Source: Strigamia acuminata (Eukaryota; Arthropoda; Chilopoda; Geophilomorpha; Linotaeniidae). Taken from it: a stretch of 64,000 nt of DNA. Below the pieces are notes generated by a model that saw only the letters and a program-made list of their open reading frames with translations, made no database searches and was not told where the DNA came from. The DNA is taken from positions 44,646,581-44,710,580 of the forward strand of contig OX442314.1 in assembly GCA_949358305.1 (NCBI GenBank), read 5' to 3'. This document shows positions 29,985-40,150 of the stretch, piece by piece (the stretch's first letter is position 1; every line of letters starts with the position of its first letter). Made by a program: the position numbers and the translations under genes.

Positions 29985-30002
29985 ATCCCGGACGGGCCCC
30001 CA
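29985..30002 (-). other. Primer binding site, tRNA-Pro type
   Basis: Two bases inside the 5' LTR the minus strand reads TGGGGGCCCGTCCGGGAT. This differs by one base from the proline-tRNA primer site used by murine leukaemia virus, so tRNA-Pro is the likely primer. Confidence 0.85.
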
Positions 30003-30004
30003 AG

Positions 30005-31088
30005 TGCGGCGATCCGGGTTTTTACTTATTAAATTATGTAAATTTAACAAGCAATCGTCGGTGAGATGCCGTACAGGACTTCTACTCTGTGGCTAAATGG
30101 TTGTCTAGGGGAATGATTTTTACACGGAGAGTAAAAGGAAAAATTAGATTGTTTTAATCGTTCTAAATACACTCGATAAATGCAAAGGGAAAATAATAAT
30201 AATGTAATGACTGGGTCGATCTGGCTTCTCTTTGTACTTGGACACTCACAGTTGACCGTTGGCTCCAAAATGGCGTCGATGGCGTCGTGTGAGCGCGGGA
30301 TTTTGGCGGAGTAAACTCAACGCCAAAATACGTTGCTAAATATACTAAAATCCTCGTGGAGCACGCTCGACACGAGAATACGTCTTGCACACAGTGGTTT
30401 GATTATTACGGAGCAAGCTCGACGTAACAATCGGTTTTTACACAAATCGCTTTGTGGAGTTAAACTCGACACAAAGCCTTCAAACTAACAGAGTAAACTC
30501 GATGTTAGTTCCACACAGAAATGGCTTAAATTACGCGTAGTAATTCAAGCAGAAGGGCGCTATTCTGTACAGTTGGTACAGACCAGCAATGAATCTCAAC
30601 TCTTCCAGATATCACAGATCACACTTAGCAGGGTTTGGCATAAGTTTGACACAGATGTGAATGGTTTGGAAGCAGAATCAAGAATGCGGGAAGAGTGGGC
30701 CAAAACCGTTTGGCTCACTTCTAAATCTGCTCAGAAAAGCTGCGCAGATGACGAGTTGCACAAAGATCACACACGGCCGCCTTTGGGTCGTGTGCAACAA
30801 TTGAGCCGGGCACGCGCGAGGGGAAGGGATGCTCCGCCCAGGCACACGCCTAGCAGCATCATCAAAGCAATGCACGCTGCAGCGCGATTGGTTGACGCTG
30901 TTGCTGGGCCAAAACTTGCTGCAAAACACAATATTATTTGGGTAATATTGTGTCTTGTTTTATATTTTATTAATGTATGTTTTATTTCAATTTACATTGA
31001 AACAAAACATATAAGCTTGTTGAATATGTTTATAAGACAATTTGGAAATATGGTGCGCACTCAAATAGGAATATTTGAGGTCACCACA
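30005..31088 (-). repeat. 5' LTR of the 12.4-kb gypsy element
   Basis: 1084 bp, the same as 18721-19804. It should carry the promoter for the minus-strand transcript. Confidence 0.95.
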
Positions 31089-31480
31089 ATCTTTAGGATG
31101 TAACAACCGCTTGATTCGATCCAGCATCACCAAACCCACTGTCGTTAACAAAAGAGGAACTTGCTTTGGTGCCGCCACATCATTTAACAACACGTACTGC
31201 CCAAACATGACCTTCCACGTAAGCCACTCTTGCAAGGACGTACCGGCAAATGTTGGCAAAGTTCCCAGCATCACTTGTGCCATTCTCGAGCTTTTTCCTT
31301 TTACAATGACTTCACAGTCTATTTGCAGAATAAAGCACACCGCACGATCGTCGTCCAATCCACGATCCCACAATACTCACACCAAACACGATACACAGTT
31401 TAATCAGCGCAGAAGTCCAATCTAACCTCGTTCGCAAATTCCCATCGAAACAAACATTCACAAAAATAATCCAAAAGTGG
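31089..31480 (-). pseudogene. Older retroelement: N-terminal gag half (split by insertion)
   Basis: The minus strand encodes a gag N-terminal region (MLGTLPTFAGTSLQEWLTW, RIKRLLHPKD) that stops at the 4-bp target site of the inserted element. Its continuation is at 18720 going down. Before the insertion the frame was open through the junction. The start and the LTR of this older element are not recognised; the sequence to its right is broken by a MITE at 31522. Confidence 0.8.
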
Positions 31481-31521
31481 TCACGTTCATAAATCCCATC
31501 GTGGATACCACTGAACTGTTC

Positions 31522-31967
31522 TAAAATATGGCTTTACAAATTGTAAATGTGTAAATGTGGAAATATGAGCTTTACAGTTTTTGTAAAGTTGTTGTAAAAT
31601 CGAAGAAAAATTAGACATTTAACATTGAATTTAATCACTTTGTAAATTTCATGTGTAAATTAGACATTTTACATTAAATTTAAGTTGCTTGTAAATTATT
31701 TGAATGTTAATGTACGAGTTTATCACCAGCTGGCGATATATTTCAAAAATAAAAAAAAAAAAAAATTTACATTTGTTAAATATGGGGTTGGTTCTATCAA
31801 TTTTACTTCATAACTTAATTAGAATATCATTGTTGGAGTTAAATGAAGCAAAAAGATGATACAAATTCGATAATTTAACATTTTTTGTAAATGTAAGTTT
31901 ACAAAGCCGAAAGTTCAAATTTACATTAACTTTTCAGCAATTAAAAAACGTGTAAAGCCATATTTTA
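31522..31967. mobile_element. MITE, ~445 bp, TIR taaaatatggctttaca
   Basis: TAAAATATGGCTTTACA at 31522-31538 is exactly inverted at 31951-31967. TTC lies on both sides (31519-31521 and 31968-31970), a candidate 3-bp target duplication. The interior is AT-rich with many ttgtaaat/atttacaa motifs in both orientations and has no ORF. Confidence 0.8.
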
Positions 31968-31995
31968 TTCCAGTGAAGGGCGCACGTGTTTGGGT

Positions 31996-32115
31996 GTGGC
32001 CGAGCAACAGGCATTGGTGCGGGTAAAACAATCGGTGCGGGTACAACAATCGGTGCGAGCACAGCAATCGGTGCTGGCACAATAGTCAGTGCGGGTACAG
32101 CAATCGGTGCTGGTA
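31996..32115. repeat. 18-bp minisatellite
   Basis: Six to seven copies of an 18-bp unit like gcgggtacaacaatcggt. It starts exactly where the gypsy RT homology to its right ends, so it fills or marks the truncation point. Confidence 0.85.
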
Positions 32116-33941
32116 TGCCCCATCAGAAGTGGAGAAAGCGGTCTTTTTCTTATCACTTGGCTTCAACTTTATTTGGTAGTAACCTTTGGTCAAATCAAGT
32201 GTAGAAAAGAACTTTTTTCCACCTAAATAGGCTAAAATAATAGATATCGAGGGCATCTGATAGACATCCTTAATCGTAATTTTATTTAGCCAGCAAAAGT
32301 CAATACAGAGGCGGTAACCGCCATCTTTCTTAGAAACAATCACGGGGGGGGGGGGGTCTTGTAACTCCCCTCGCAAGGTTCTGCCCATCTATCTCTCAGC
32401 AATTCAGCAACCAATTCGCGATAAATCTCAGCTTTCTTGGGCTTTCTTGGGCTTTCTTGGTCTATCTTTGCATCGAAATGAAGGTGCATCTCCAGTTGGA
32501 ATTGGATTTTCCAACGTGGGATGGCATCCAGCTTTGTCTCTAAACAGATGTTTGTGTTTATCCACAAGTTGGTTGATTTGAAATCTCTGTTTTGGGGACA
32601 ATTTGCTTTTTGCCAACAGTCTCTGATTTAAAACAACTGTAGAGACAGTAGGTGTCTTTGATTCTATAACCAAAGCATCCCATTATCCATTATTGCATTC
32701 CCCATTTCTTCTGGCAATGGAGGGTCGTCAAAAGGAAATGTTTCCTGTGGAAAGTCAATGTGGAAATATTCTCTCTTTTTTAAATTGAGAACAATGTCAT
32801 TTTCACTTATCCAAGTGCAGCCTAGCAATATAAATTCTGAAGCTGATGGAAGAACAGTGAAAGTCACAGGACGCTTGCCACCTCGCCACTTAAGTGGGAT
32901 GGTGATGGTTCCTATCAGACGTGTCGGTCTATCTCCAGTGTAAACAATTCTGTTTTTCAAAAATGGATTCATTAACCGCAGAAGGTCTAGCTTCTTAAGC
33001 ATTCCACCACTGATGTATCTGTGGGTTGCCCCAGTATCCATCAGAGCAGTGACCTTTAGGTCATTATGTTGCATTGATGTAAGGCAGGGGAGTAACACTC
33101 TTTCCTGCTTTCATTGCAACCTTAACGTGGTCAATTTCTGTTTCTGTGATAAAAACAATGCGAGGATCTGCCTTTCCTGTTGATAAATCATCAAAAAGAG
33201 GGTCTTCCATGTCTTTTTCCAATGGAACCAAAATGGTAGTGAGAGCGCAGTCGTCAGTTACTCGGCCGTCTCCACCGACTGCAGCTGCTCGTTTTCAACC
33301 TCTGGAGACCATTCGCCAAATTCGCTGGCTACCATCATGGCGTGCATAAGGCTCTGTTGGGCGGAGGCAATCGTCTCCAGTGCTGCTTTGGCCGCTTCAG
33401 CTTTAAGAGGGCATTCCCTCACAAAATGTCCGCCGCCACAGCCCCAACATCCACCAATTCGAGGTCTAGTCGCGTAGTCTTTGTTAGGCATTCTTAGGAG
33501 ACAAGAAACTGTAACCGAAACGGGATTCGATGAAACGGGATTCGAGGAAATGACCCGACTTCCGGGAATCAGTAGCTGAGAATACAGCTTTTTGAGTTTC
33601 ATTACCACCTGAGTGGCTGACTCGTGTGAAAGTTGCTGCATTTTGGTAATTTCTGCCAAAAGCAACGTATCGCTGGGTCGAAAATGGATAATGAACTCGT
33701 GTTCAAAATCTTCCCAGTTGGTCTTTTCGTGCGACGAGAACCATGTGGCTGCATCGCCCGACCGCTTCAGATCGGTGAGAAAGGCCTTCGCCTTTGTCTT
33801 GTCGCCAGAAAATGCTTCCAGCCCGATTGATTTTACTCTCTTACTGAGTTCTACCTTGTCCATGGGTCTGGACTGCGGCATGACTTGATCAGCTTTCCGG
33901 GTGTATTTATCACCCCATGCCAACAAGAGTGGGTTACCCAT
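32116..33941 (-). pseudogene. Decayed Ty3/gypsy element: gag, protease, RT start
   Basis: Minus strand order is gag (33941-33258), protease (33098-32664) and the start of RT (about 32640-32120). Gag shows WFSSHEKTNWEDFEHEF and a zinc knuckle CWGCGGGHFVREC. The protease has MDTGATHRYISG. RT shows YRLCIDFCWLNKITI, FSTLDLTKGYYQI and then stops at the 18-bp minisatellite, with the YxDD box missing. Frames change between gag and protease and at a run of about 13 G (32344-32357). A tandem of ggctttctt at 32430-32460 also disrupts RT. It is dead. Confidence 0.85.
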
Positions 33942-33953
33942 CGTTGCCGATGG

Positions 33954-34729
33954 TGTAACATTTGCTGCGATCCAGGTTAATATCCACTTAAATTCTAATA
34001 AAGTAAGCAGAAACCGCAGGTGAATGCTATAAAAGACTTACAATCGGCGGCCGTAAATTCTCTAGGGTTAATTTACAATAGAGAGAAATAAAGACACAGT
34101 TTTTATGATAAAAATCACACAAATTCTTTATTAAGTTAAATACAATATATTGACTAGTTAAAATAAGCGAGTGCAACAAGTCGCGAGGTAATTTGAGCGG
34201 GAAACAATGGAAGGGCTTGCAACGACTGTTGCAAGCTACAAAGCGTCAGAAATGGCGCTTGAACAACGACGGTTGTTTGAAGACGAATTCTTCGAGGAAA
34301 ACTCACGAACGATGGTCCTGGCGACGATGGTTCTCGTGAGTTTCTTCTGTCCAACGTACGACGGCTCGGTGGCGGTGGTTCACGGGGCAGGCGTCCGGCT
34401 CTCGTTCGATGGCGGTGGCTGACGTTCGCGCAACAGCGACGGCGATGGTTCACGATCGTCGGGAAACTTCTCGTTACGATTGCTGGAATTAGCTGCCGCT
34501 AATTCAAGCAGGATAGCTGGCTTTGTACGTTTTACAAAGCAAGCTGGTGAAACTTGGAATACACGGTCCACTATCAATACTAATTCAGAGGAGGAAAAAG
34601 CAGTGATGTTTGTGGTTTGTGTATTTAGTCAAGAGTCCCGATTTGAGCCAAGGCGCGAGCCCGGCACGCTTCAATATTGCGCAGGAAACCTGCGCACTTA
34701 GCTCAAATGGGTGCAACTAGTGGTTATTA
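33954..34729 (-). repeat. Possible LTR of the decayed gypsy element
   Basis: Directly upstream of the gag ATG (in minus sense) lies a 776-bp block whose plus-strand ends are TGTAA...TTACA, the inverted ends typical of LTRs. There is no second copy in the window and no recognisable TGG primer site next to it, so the call is weak. Short open frames inside (for example 34207-34422) have no known content. Confidence 0.35.
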
Positions 34730-35530
34730 CACCATATTGCACCATAACGGTTAATAACCGTCTTCACCCCGGACAACCTGGGGTGATATGTGCCTAGAGA
34801 GGATTTCTCCCCTCGGTCACATGATCTGACTTGGCGTGTGCCACAGTCAAATTAATTAGAAGACAATTAATTTTATCTTCTAAGTTGGTGAAATGCATTG
34901 AGATCACAACACATTGTTGACAAGCGCTGTGTTACCAGCAGCATTTACAGCATGATGCGGGCCGCCGCATTCGCGTGGCCAGCAGCAACCACACCTTCAA
35001 CAACAGATTTTTGCTGGGCTAATAAGTCCATTAAATTTGTGTTGGTCAATTTCAGTGAATCCATCTGTCGTAAATTTGTTTTTGCATAGATTTGACGATC
35101 GTTGATTTCAGCAACCTCGGTGTGGGCTGCAGTCAATTCTGCACGGGTTGTAGCTAATTGTTGCGTCGCAACGTCGTCTTTGTCCCGCAATTCCACGATA
35201 TGGTCGGCCACTGCTAACAGAGTGTTCTCCCATATCGTATCGGATCGAAACGAAGATGCGAAGAAAATCGAGATGCGATTGATGCGGGTCTAGACAAATT
35301 TGATGCGAAGCGTCGGCGAGGGCACCGACATTTAGTCGGATGACCGAGGATGGAGTTTTACGGGTTCGAGACAGACGTGTTACGTCGCCAGAAGGCGCTT
35401 AAACGTAACACGCGCATTGTCAAGACGTCCGATAGACGTTTATTGGCAACAACCAATAGAAGCGAGCGATTGTTGTATTTAAACCCGTTGAATTGCTGAA
35501 TAAAGTTACTTTGATTCGAACTAAGCAAGC
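34730..35530. other. Spacer upstream of Cdt1; possible coiled-coil fragment and LTR-like promoter
   Basis: On the minus strand 35290-34945 is open and encodes a helical, charged peptide (ELRDKDDVATQQLATTRAEL) of unknown family, perhaps a gag piece. On the plus strand 35379-35527 contains an inverted gtgttacgt/acgtaacac pair, a TATTTAAA box near 35475 and AATAAAG at about 35501, an arrangement seen in LTRs. It lies immediately before the Cdt1 start. Confidence 0.3.
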
Positions 35531-35559
35531 TTGTGCGTCGCGGACCATCAAACTTCGGA

Positions 35560-36846
35560 ATGACTTCTAAAAGCCAAAGTTTATTAACCGATCATTTCAA
35601 TGTGAAGAAAAGAATTGCAGTCGGCAGAAACTTGAAGACTCCAACGACAACGAAAAATCAGACTCCGAAAAATAAGACTTCGAAACGAAAGGCGGAATCG
35701 TCCACGGTCGATCAAGTGCGAAAGAAACTGAAAATCGAGAGGAAAAATTTATCCCTCGACTTCAAAAACGAAATCCGTAGTCTATTGGCGGTGGAAACTG
35801 AACATGCAGTTGCTAGATTGGAGTCGAACGTTTCCACGTTCGAGCGGCCTCGTTCTCGATCAGAATCTAAAGTGCCGTGTTTAACACTGCCTTTGAAATA
35901 CAAGATGTTAAGCGCGATGTTTGAATCGATGGATAGGGCCGTTAGCATGTTATTCAATCGCAAGGAAACGTGCACATTTAGTAAGATCCAGAAAGCCGTT
36001 CAAGAAACGACGAAGAAGAGTTTTGACCTTTCAAGACTCGCGCAAATTGCGGCGCTTTACCCGGAAAGCTACAATTTTAGCCAAGAGAAAAGCGCTGGTT
36101 TTATGCACGAAAGTGCGCAAGTTGGAGATTACTACCTCGTAATTTCGCCGGCTTTGCCTCGGAACGAAAGCAAATTGAATTCCGCATTATTAGTCGAAAG
36201 AAAAATTAAATTCCAAGAACGGCTTTTGGATGTGGTCAGAGATCATCATCACGCATTTCTTCAAAGGATAAATCCTCTGGTGACGGTAGACAAGACCCGA
36301 GTGATTAGTTGGCACGAGAAGTTTAAAGTGGACGAAATACCCGATGTTCCTCTGGCGGAATTGCCAAAACCGCCCATTAAAGCGAAATACCAAACGGCAG
36401 CCGAAGTTATTGAAATTAACAGAGGAAGGTTTGGCGAAAAAAATGTCAGCAAGATGTTTGTCGCAGAACAGAAGCCGAATCCGGCATTGAAGGGAATTCC
36501 CCAAGCTTTAATAGACAAGATTAGGGCGAAAGAATTAGCCAAGAATCAGCAATCAGCAATGCCAGCCGGAGAATGCCGGGATAAGTTGCCGGAGATCGCT
36601 AAAATCATAAAATCCTATTTCAACGTGCAAAAGAAGAGGTCAATGCCACTTGATAAAGTTGTGGCTAATGTTTGCCACAGCTTAGAAACAGGTTTGTCGT
36701 GTGCAGTAATAACCGTGCACATTAAAAGACTCGTGGAACTGGTTCCTGATTGGATCAAGATTGTTGTGGATAGCGACAAGGAAAGCTATATCCAATTACA
36801 AAAGGATATGGATTTCAATGTCGTGTATGACCTCCTTTTGTCTTGA
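35560..36846 (+). CDS. Cdt1: DNA replication licensing factor Cdt1
   Basis: 428 residues from the ATG at 35560 (the frame is open a little further upstream through GTG, but this ATG puts the degron at the N-terminus as in other Cdt1). Residues 6-17 form a PIP degron: Q-x-x-L-T-D-H-F with a basic residue four positions after the Phe; in animals this binds PCNA and recruits CRL4-Cdt2 for destruction in S phase. A basic NLS-like tract follows (KNKTSKRK, RKKLKIERK). The geminin-binding winged helix begins at LPLKYKMLSAMFESMD and includes TFSKIQKAV and LYPESYNF. The C-terminal MCM-binding winged helix runs from LPEIAKIIKSYF to LVPDWIK. It loads MCM2-7 at origins. There are no introns. Confidence 0.95.
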   Translation: MTSKSQSLLTDHFNVKKRIAVGRNLKTPTTTKNQTPKNKTSKRKAESSTVDQVRKKLKIERKNLSLDFKNEIRSLLAVETEHAVARLESNVSTFERPRSRSESKVPCLTLPLKYKMLSAMFESMDRAVSMLFNRKETCTFSKIQKAVQETTKKSFDLSRLAQIAALYPESYNFSQEKSAGFMHESAQVGDYYLVISPALPRNESKLNSALLVERKIKFQERLLDVVRDHHHAFLQRINPLVTVDKTRVISWHEKFKVDEIPDVPLAELPKPPIKAKYQTAAEVIEINRGRFGEKNVSKMFVAEQKPNPALKGIPQALIDKIRAKELAKNQQSAMPAGECRDKLPEIAKIIKSYFNVQKKRSMPLDKVVANVCHSLETGLSCAVITVHIKRLVELVPDWIKIVVDSDKESYIQLQKDMDFNVVYDLLLS

Positions 36847-37071
36847 GAACTTCAGAAATATATTGGGGCATACTGTCAATTAACTTTAGACATGTGCCTT
36901 TACTTATTGTGTCCCAAACCTTTTCAATTCTCCTTTCAATTGTCATGTTGAAACACTACAGAATAAAAACATGTTTAGTCACTTCTTGCAAATTTCATTT
37001 AATAAATTTATTTAGTTTGACCAACCAAATACATGCAACAAAATAAATTTGTCTGGTTGTCACCTATTTGA
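36847..37071 (+). repeat. Direct repeat R5, copy 1 (about 36960-37070)
   Basis: aataaaaacatgtttag...ttggttgtcacctatttgaata recurs at about 38105-38215 in the same orientation with small indels. The segment follows the Cdt1 stop and includes an AATAAA that could serve as its poly(A) signal. Confidence 0.6.
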
Positions 37072-37287
37072 ATAAGTATTCTTAAAGGACTGCTGAATTT
37101 GTGGGCACCTGCACTTAAAGATGAGAGTAAAATCGGATTTGTTGAGGAAATTTTTCGACAGAATTTTGAAATGAAGGGACTGATAACCGAACAGTTGAAG
37201 GATTTATCGCGCGGCGATCCGGTTGATAAAACCATTCCATGTGATTACAAGTACCGATGTATGATGGTGGCCAAGATGGCACCATAA
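37072..37287 (+). CDS. Unrecognised open segment, possible 3' exon
   Basis: An open stretch of 71 codons ending at a stop at 37285-37287. The peptide (LWAPALKDESKIGFVEEIFRQ, then LKDLSRGDPVDKTIPCDYKY) has a balanced protein-like composition unlike its AT-rich flanks. I do not recognise the family and there is no good ATG. It may be a terminal exon or the relic of a gene. Confidence 0.3.
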   Translation: MSILKGLLNLWAPALKDESKIGFVEEIFRQNFEMKGLITEQLKDLSRGDPVDKTIPCDYKYRCMMVAKMAP

Positions 37288-38433
37288 AGGTTGTCTGTGT
37301 TTGTTCTATTGATAAAAGTGTTTTTTCTGTGATAACAAATGTATAAAAAATATTTAGTGGATTTAATTTTTTTAAAAAATTCTCAAATTTATTACAACTT
37401 TTTGAGAAAAATTGGAGAAAAATTTGGAAAAATTAAGCAAAATTTAGACAGATATTTCACGTAACTTATTTTGACAAATATGCAATTGTTTCCTGTATTG
37501 TGATTGGACTGCTGCGTTACCATGACTCGTTTCTGTTACTATGCACTAGTTTCTATGGTAATCGCCGTTGTCTTTGTTTATTTGAAGTTTGATTTATCGC
37601 ACGATTAAACGCATTTTTATTTCGTTTGGAAGGTGTCGAAGTTGCTAAACACTACAAAAATGGTATCAGACGATTGCTAAAGGTAAATGGAGTCAATAGA
37701 TTTTCTTTTTGAGCAAAAATCTAATTTTTTTTAATTCCATTTTCGTGCGTGGAACGTTAGGCCTAACTCGTCGAATTGAATTCGATCTTTGGTCACTAGA
37801 ACTCCTTTCGACTGCATTCTTTTTGATCAGGTAAACCAAATGACTTCACAAAATATTTGTACATTATTTAAAGATCAGAGTGCATACGATTAACAGTTGT
37901 TTTGTGGTAACTAAAAATATTTAGTTGGTGAGTGTTTAGTGTACTCAAGTATAAATTTAGTTGATTAAACCTAAGATGACAGAATCGCATTACAGTTCAA
38001 CAATTAAATTGTGCTAGAGGTGAAGTCCTGTAGTTGATCGTTCTAGATTAAACCAAAGATTTGGTTGTTTTATGTTAGTGTTGCTTCAATAAACATATTT
38101 AATATATAAATAAAAACATGTTTAGACATTTTCTGAAAATTTCATTTATCAAATTTATTTAGTTCGACCATGCAACAAAATAACTTAGAAGTTGGTTGTC
38201 ACCTATTTTAATAACAATTTTGGTTGCAACAAATTAAATAATAACTGTCGCTACAAAACGTTTTTTAGAGTGTAAAGATTTGCAATTGTAGGGTGCATTT
38301 TTCCAGTTCTGATTATGTAGTACATCATTAAGTTATACGGTTACATATTTCAACTTAATTAATTGTTATTTTTTAAATTTCAGAATCATTAGCATACAAC
38401 TGCAAACTTATTGTTACTTTACTGAAATAAAAA
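37288..38433. other. Spacer before the zinc-finger gene
   Basis: No gene is seen. It contains the second R5 copy (about 38105-38215). TTTCAG at about 38377-38382 could be a splice acceptor for a 5'-UTR exon of the zinc-finger gene. Confidence 0.4.
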
Positions 38434-39135
38434 ATGAATAGAAAACGCCAGGATTACAGCTGCAATCTGTGTGATTATTCGTGTTCACGCTATTCACGTT
38501 TGGAACAGCACATGCTCATACACACGGGTGAGAAGCCTTTCAAATGTCAAATGTGTTCACTTTCGTTTCGACTTAAAACATGCATGGTTGTCCACATGCG
38601 AATTCACACTGGAGAAAAACCATTCGAGTGCCATTTGTGTGATTATTCTTGCAATGGAAGTGGGCATTTAAAAAGACATCTATTAACCCACACTGGAGAA
38701 AAACCATTCAAGTGCCATTTGTGTGCTTATTCTTGCAATGGAAGTGGGCATTTAAAAAGACATCTATTAACTCATTCAGAAGAAAAACCATTTAAGTGCC
38801 ATTTGTGTGCTTATTGTTCGATTCAATATGGAAACTTAAAAAGTCATCTATTAACCCACACTGGAGAAAAACCATTCAAGTGCCATTTGTGTGCTTATTC
38901 TTGCAATCAAAGTGGAGGTTTAAAAAGTCATCTATTAACCCACACTGGAGAAAAACCATTCAAGTGCCATTTGTGTGATTATTCTTGCAATGGAAGTGGA
39001 GATTTAAGAAGACATCTATTAACCCACACTGGAGAAAAACCATTCAAGTGCCATTTGTGTGCTTATTCTTGCAATCGGAGTGGAGGTTTAAAAAGACATC
39101 TATTAATCCACTCAGGAGAAAAACCATTCAAGTGA
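38434..39135 (+). CDS. C2H2 zinc-finger protein, eight fingers, C-terminally cut
   Basis: 233 residues forming eight consecutive C-x2-C-x12-H-x3-H fingers joined by HTGEKPF linkers, from residue about 10 to the end. Such proteins bind DNA in the nucleus. Fingers 1-2 differ from the rest; fingers 3-8 are nearly identical in the first half (FKCHLCAYSCN) and vary at helix positions -1, 2, 3 and 6 (for example GGH-R, QGG-S, GGD-R). In most fingers Cys replaces the usual Phe of the hydrophobic core (YSC). The ORF stops two residues into a ninth finger. In another frame just past the stop the sequence reads DHLRKDLTKHKN, the helix end of a finger, so a deletion removed the middle of finger 9. Confidence 0.9.
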   Translation: MNRKRQDYSCNLCDYSCSRYSRLEQHMLIHTGEKPFKCQMCSLSFRLKTCMVVHMRIHTGEKPFECHLCDYSCNGSGHLKRHLLTHTGEKPFKCHLCAYSCNGSGHLKRHLLTHSEEKPFKCHLCAYCSIQYGNLKSHLLTHTGEKPFKCHLCAYSCNQSGGLKSHLLTHTGEKPFKCHLCDYSCNGSGDLRRHLLTHTGEKPFKCHLCAYSCNRSGGLKRHLLIHSGEKPFK

Positions 39136-39835
39136 TCACCTGAGAAAAGATTTAACTAAGCATAAAAATTAAAAAGCTTTGCATTGTTAAGTATGTTTAA
39201 AATTCTTACACTCAAAACGGTTGATTTATGCTTTTATTTATTTATTTTAATTTTAATTTTAAAAATAAGATTGGTGCTTTTTTTCTTTTAATTGAAAAGT
39301 TTAGAAAACAAAGATTTGTTAAATTGTAATTGATAAAACTTAGATTTGTGACTGAAATAGTCAAAAGTACGCGCAAATCTGGTTTTTAAGTTTTTTAAAG
39401 TTACATTCCATTTCTCTTCAGTTCAAACCACATTTTGCCATTTTGCTTCATTTTAAATCACATTATGCCATTTTTTAATCTCATTTTATTGTTCTTCCGT
39501 TTTGTTTTTTTGCTTCACAACAAAAATACATGTTTTTGTGTCTGGAATGGCATTTTTTTATTCGAAGGTGCAGTTTTTTTTATTGCCAATGCAATTTTTA
39601 TGTTCGTTTATAATTGTACTTATTTCATTTAATGTTTGTTGTTTTCATCGAGCAGAAATAAATGGTATAATCATATAAACCATAATTTGTTTTTGTCTGC
39701 ATTTCAATTAAAAGTATCCATAGTCCATTGTAAACTATTGTTTTGTATTGGTTTAGTTTGAAATAAAAATTGTCATTTTATCCAAAAATAAAGACTAAAT
39801 AAAATATAATAATTTTGTCAATTTTTTGTTTAATT
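39136..39835. other. AT-rich spacer
   Basis: Holds the residual finger-9 end (39136-39170). Then T/A-rich sequence with repeated cattttgcc/cattatgcc (39430-39475). No gene. Confidence 0.5.
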
Positions 39836-40150
39836 TTTAGTAATTGTGCCATAATCATTCCAGGAAATCTTGGGTACCCAAATCCGTAGACGTGGAAACT
39901 TTGATTGCGCACGTATTCCCTTCAGGTTTCTGGGTTTTCTTGCCTGCACCATTACCATGCTTGGTATTCTCGCAATTAAAACCAAACGTCGGGTTTTTGC
40001 AGTTGTTCGCCATATGCGAAGTCTCTTCAAGGGTCTCGAACCTAGTTCGATGCTTACCCATTTGTGTTTTATTATTTCGTTTAGCGTGATTCGTTGAGTG
40101 TAATCGGCGGTTAGGATCCTCCGAAGAAACGCTAAATCGAATATCGTCAT
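39836..40150 (-). pseudogene. Protein-kinase C-lobe fragment
   Basis: The minus strand from 40150 reads LRRILTADYTQRITLNEIIKHKWVS, matching the end of a Ser/Thr kinase domain (subdomain X-XI: L-x-x-x-L-x-x-D-x-x-x-R-I-T-x-x-x-I-x-x-H-x-W) of the CAMK/AMPK-related type. The part after the kinase motif has two competing frames, one Lys/Arg-rich, one Asn/Thr/Gly-rich with KTQKPEGNT, and there is a stop just upstream. It is a fragment or a terminal exon; no other kinase exon was found nearby. Confidence 0.5.

Larger units (their letters stand above)
18721..31088 (-). mobile_element. Full-length Ty3/gypsy retrotransposon, 12.4 kb, with third ORF
   Basis: LTRs of 1084 bp lie at 18721-19804 and 30005-31088, with TG...CA ends and no difference in the stretches compared. 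ATCT is duplicated at 18717-18720 and 31089-31092. On the minus strand the order is 5' LTR, tRNA-Pro-type primer site, gag (29912-27066), frameshift site, pol (27045-22597: protease, RT, RNase H, integrase), a third ORF (22464-19978), polypurine tract, 3' LTR. Pol order RT-RH-IN places it in Ty3/gypsy. All three ORFs are open, so it may be active. A solo LTR of the family sits 1.6 kb to the left. Confidence 0.95.

Noticed and set aside
32344-32357. Run of about 13 G as a functional element
   Set aside because: Most simply a homopolymer expansion in a dead gypsy RT; its length may also be a sequencing uncertainty.
34945-35211. A coiled-coil gene upstream of Cdt1
   Set aside because: Short, without a start or splice sites I trust, and next to retroelement debris; kept only as a note in the spacer entry.
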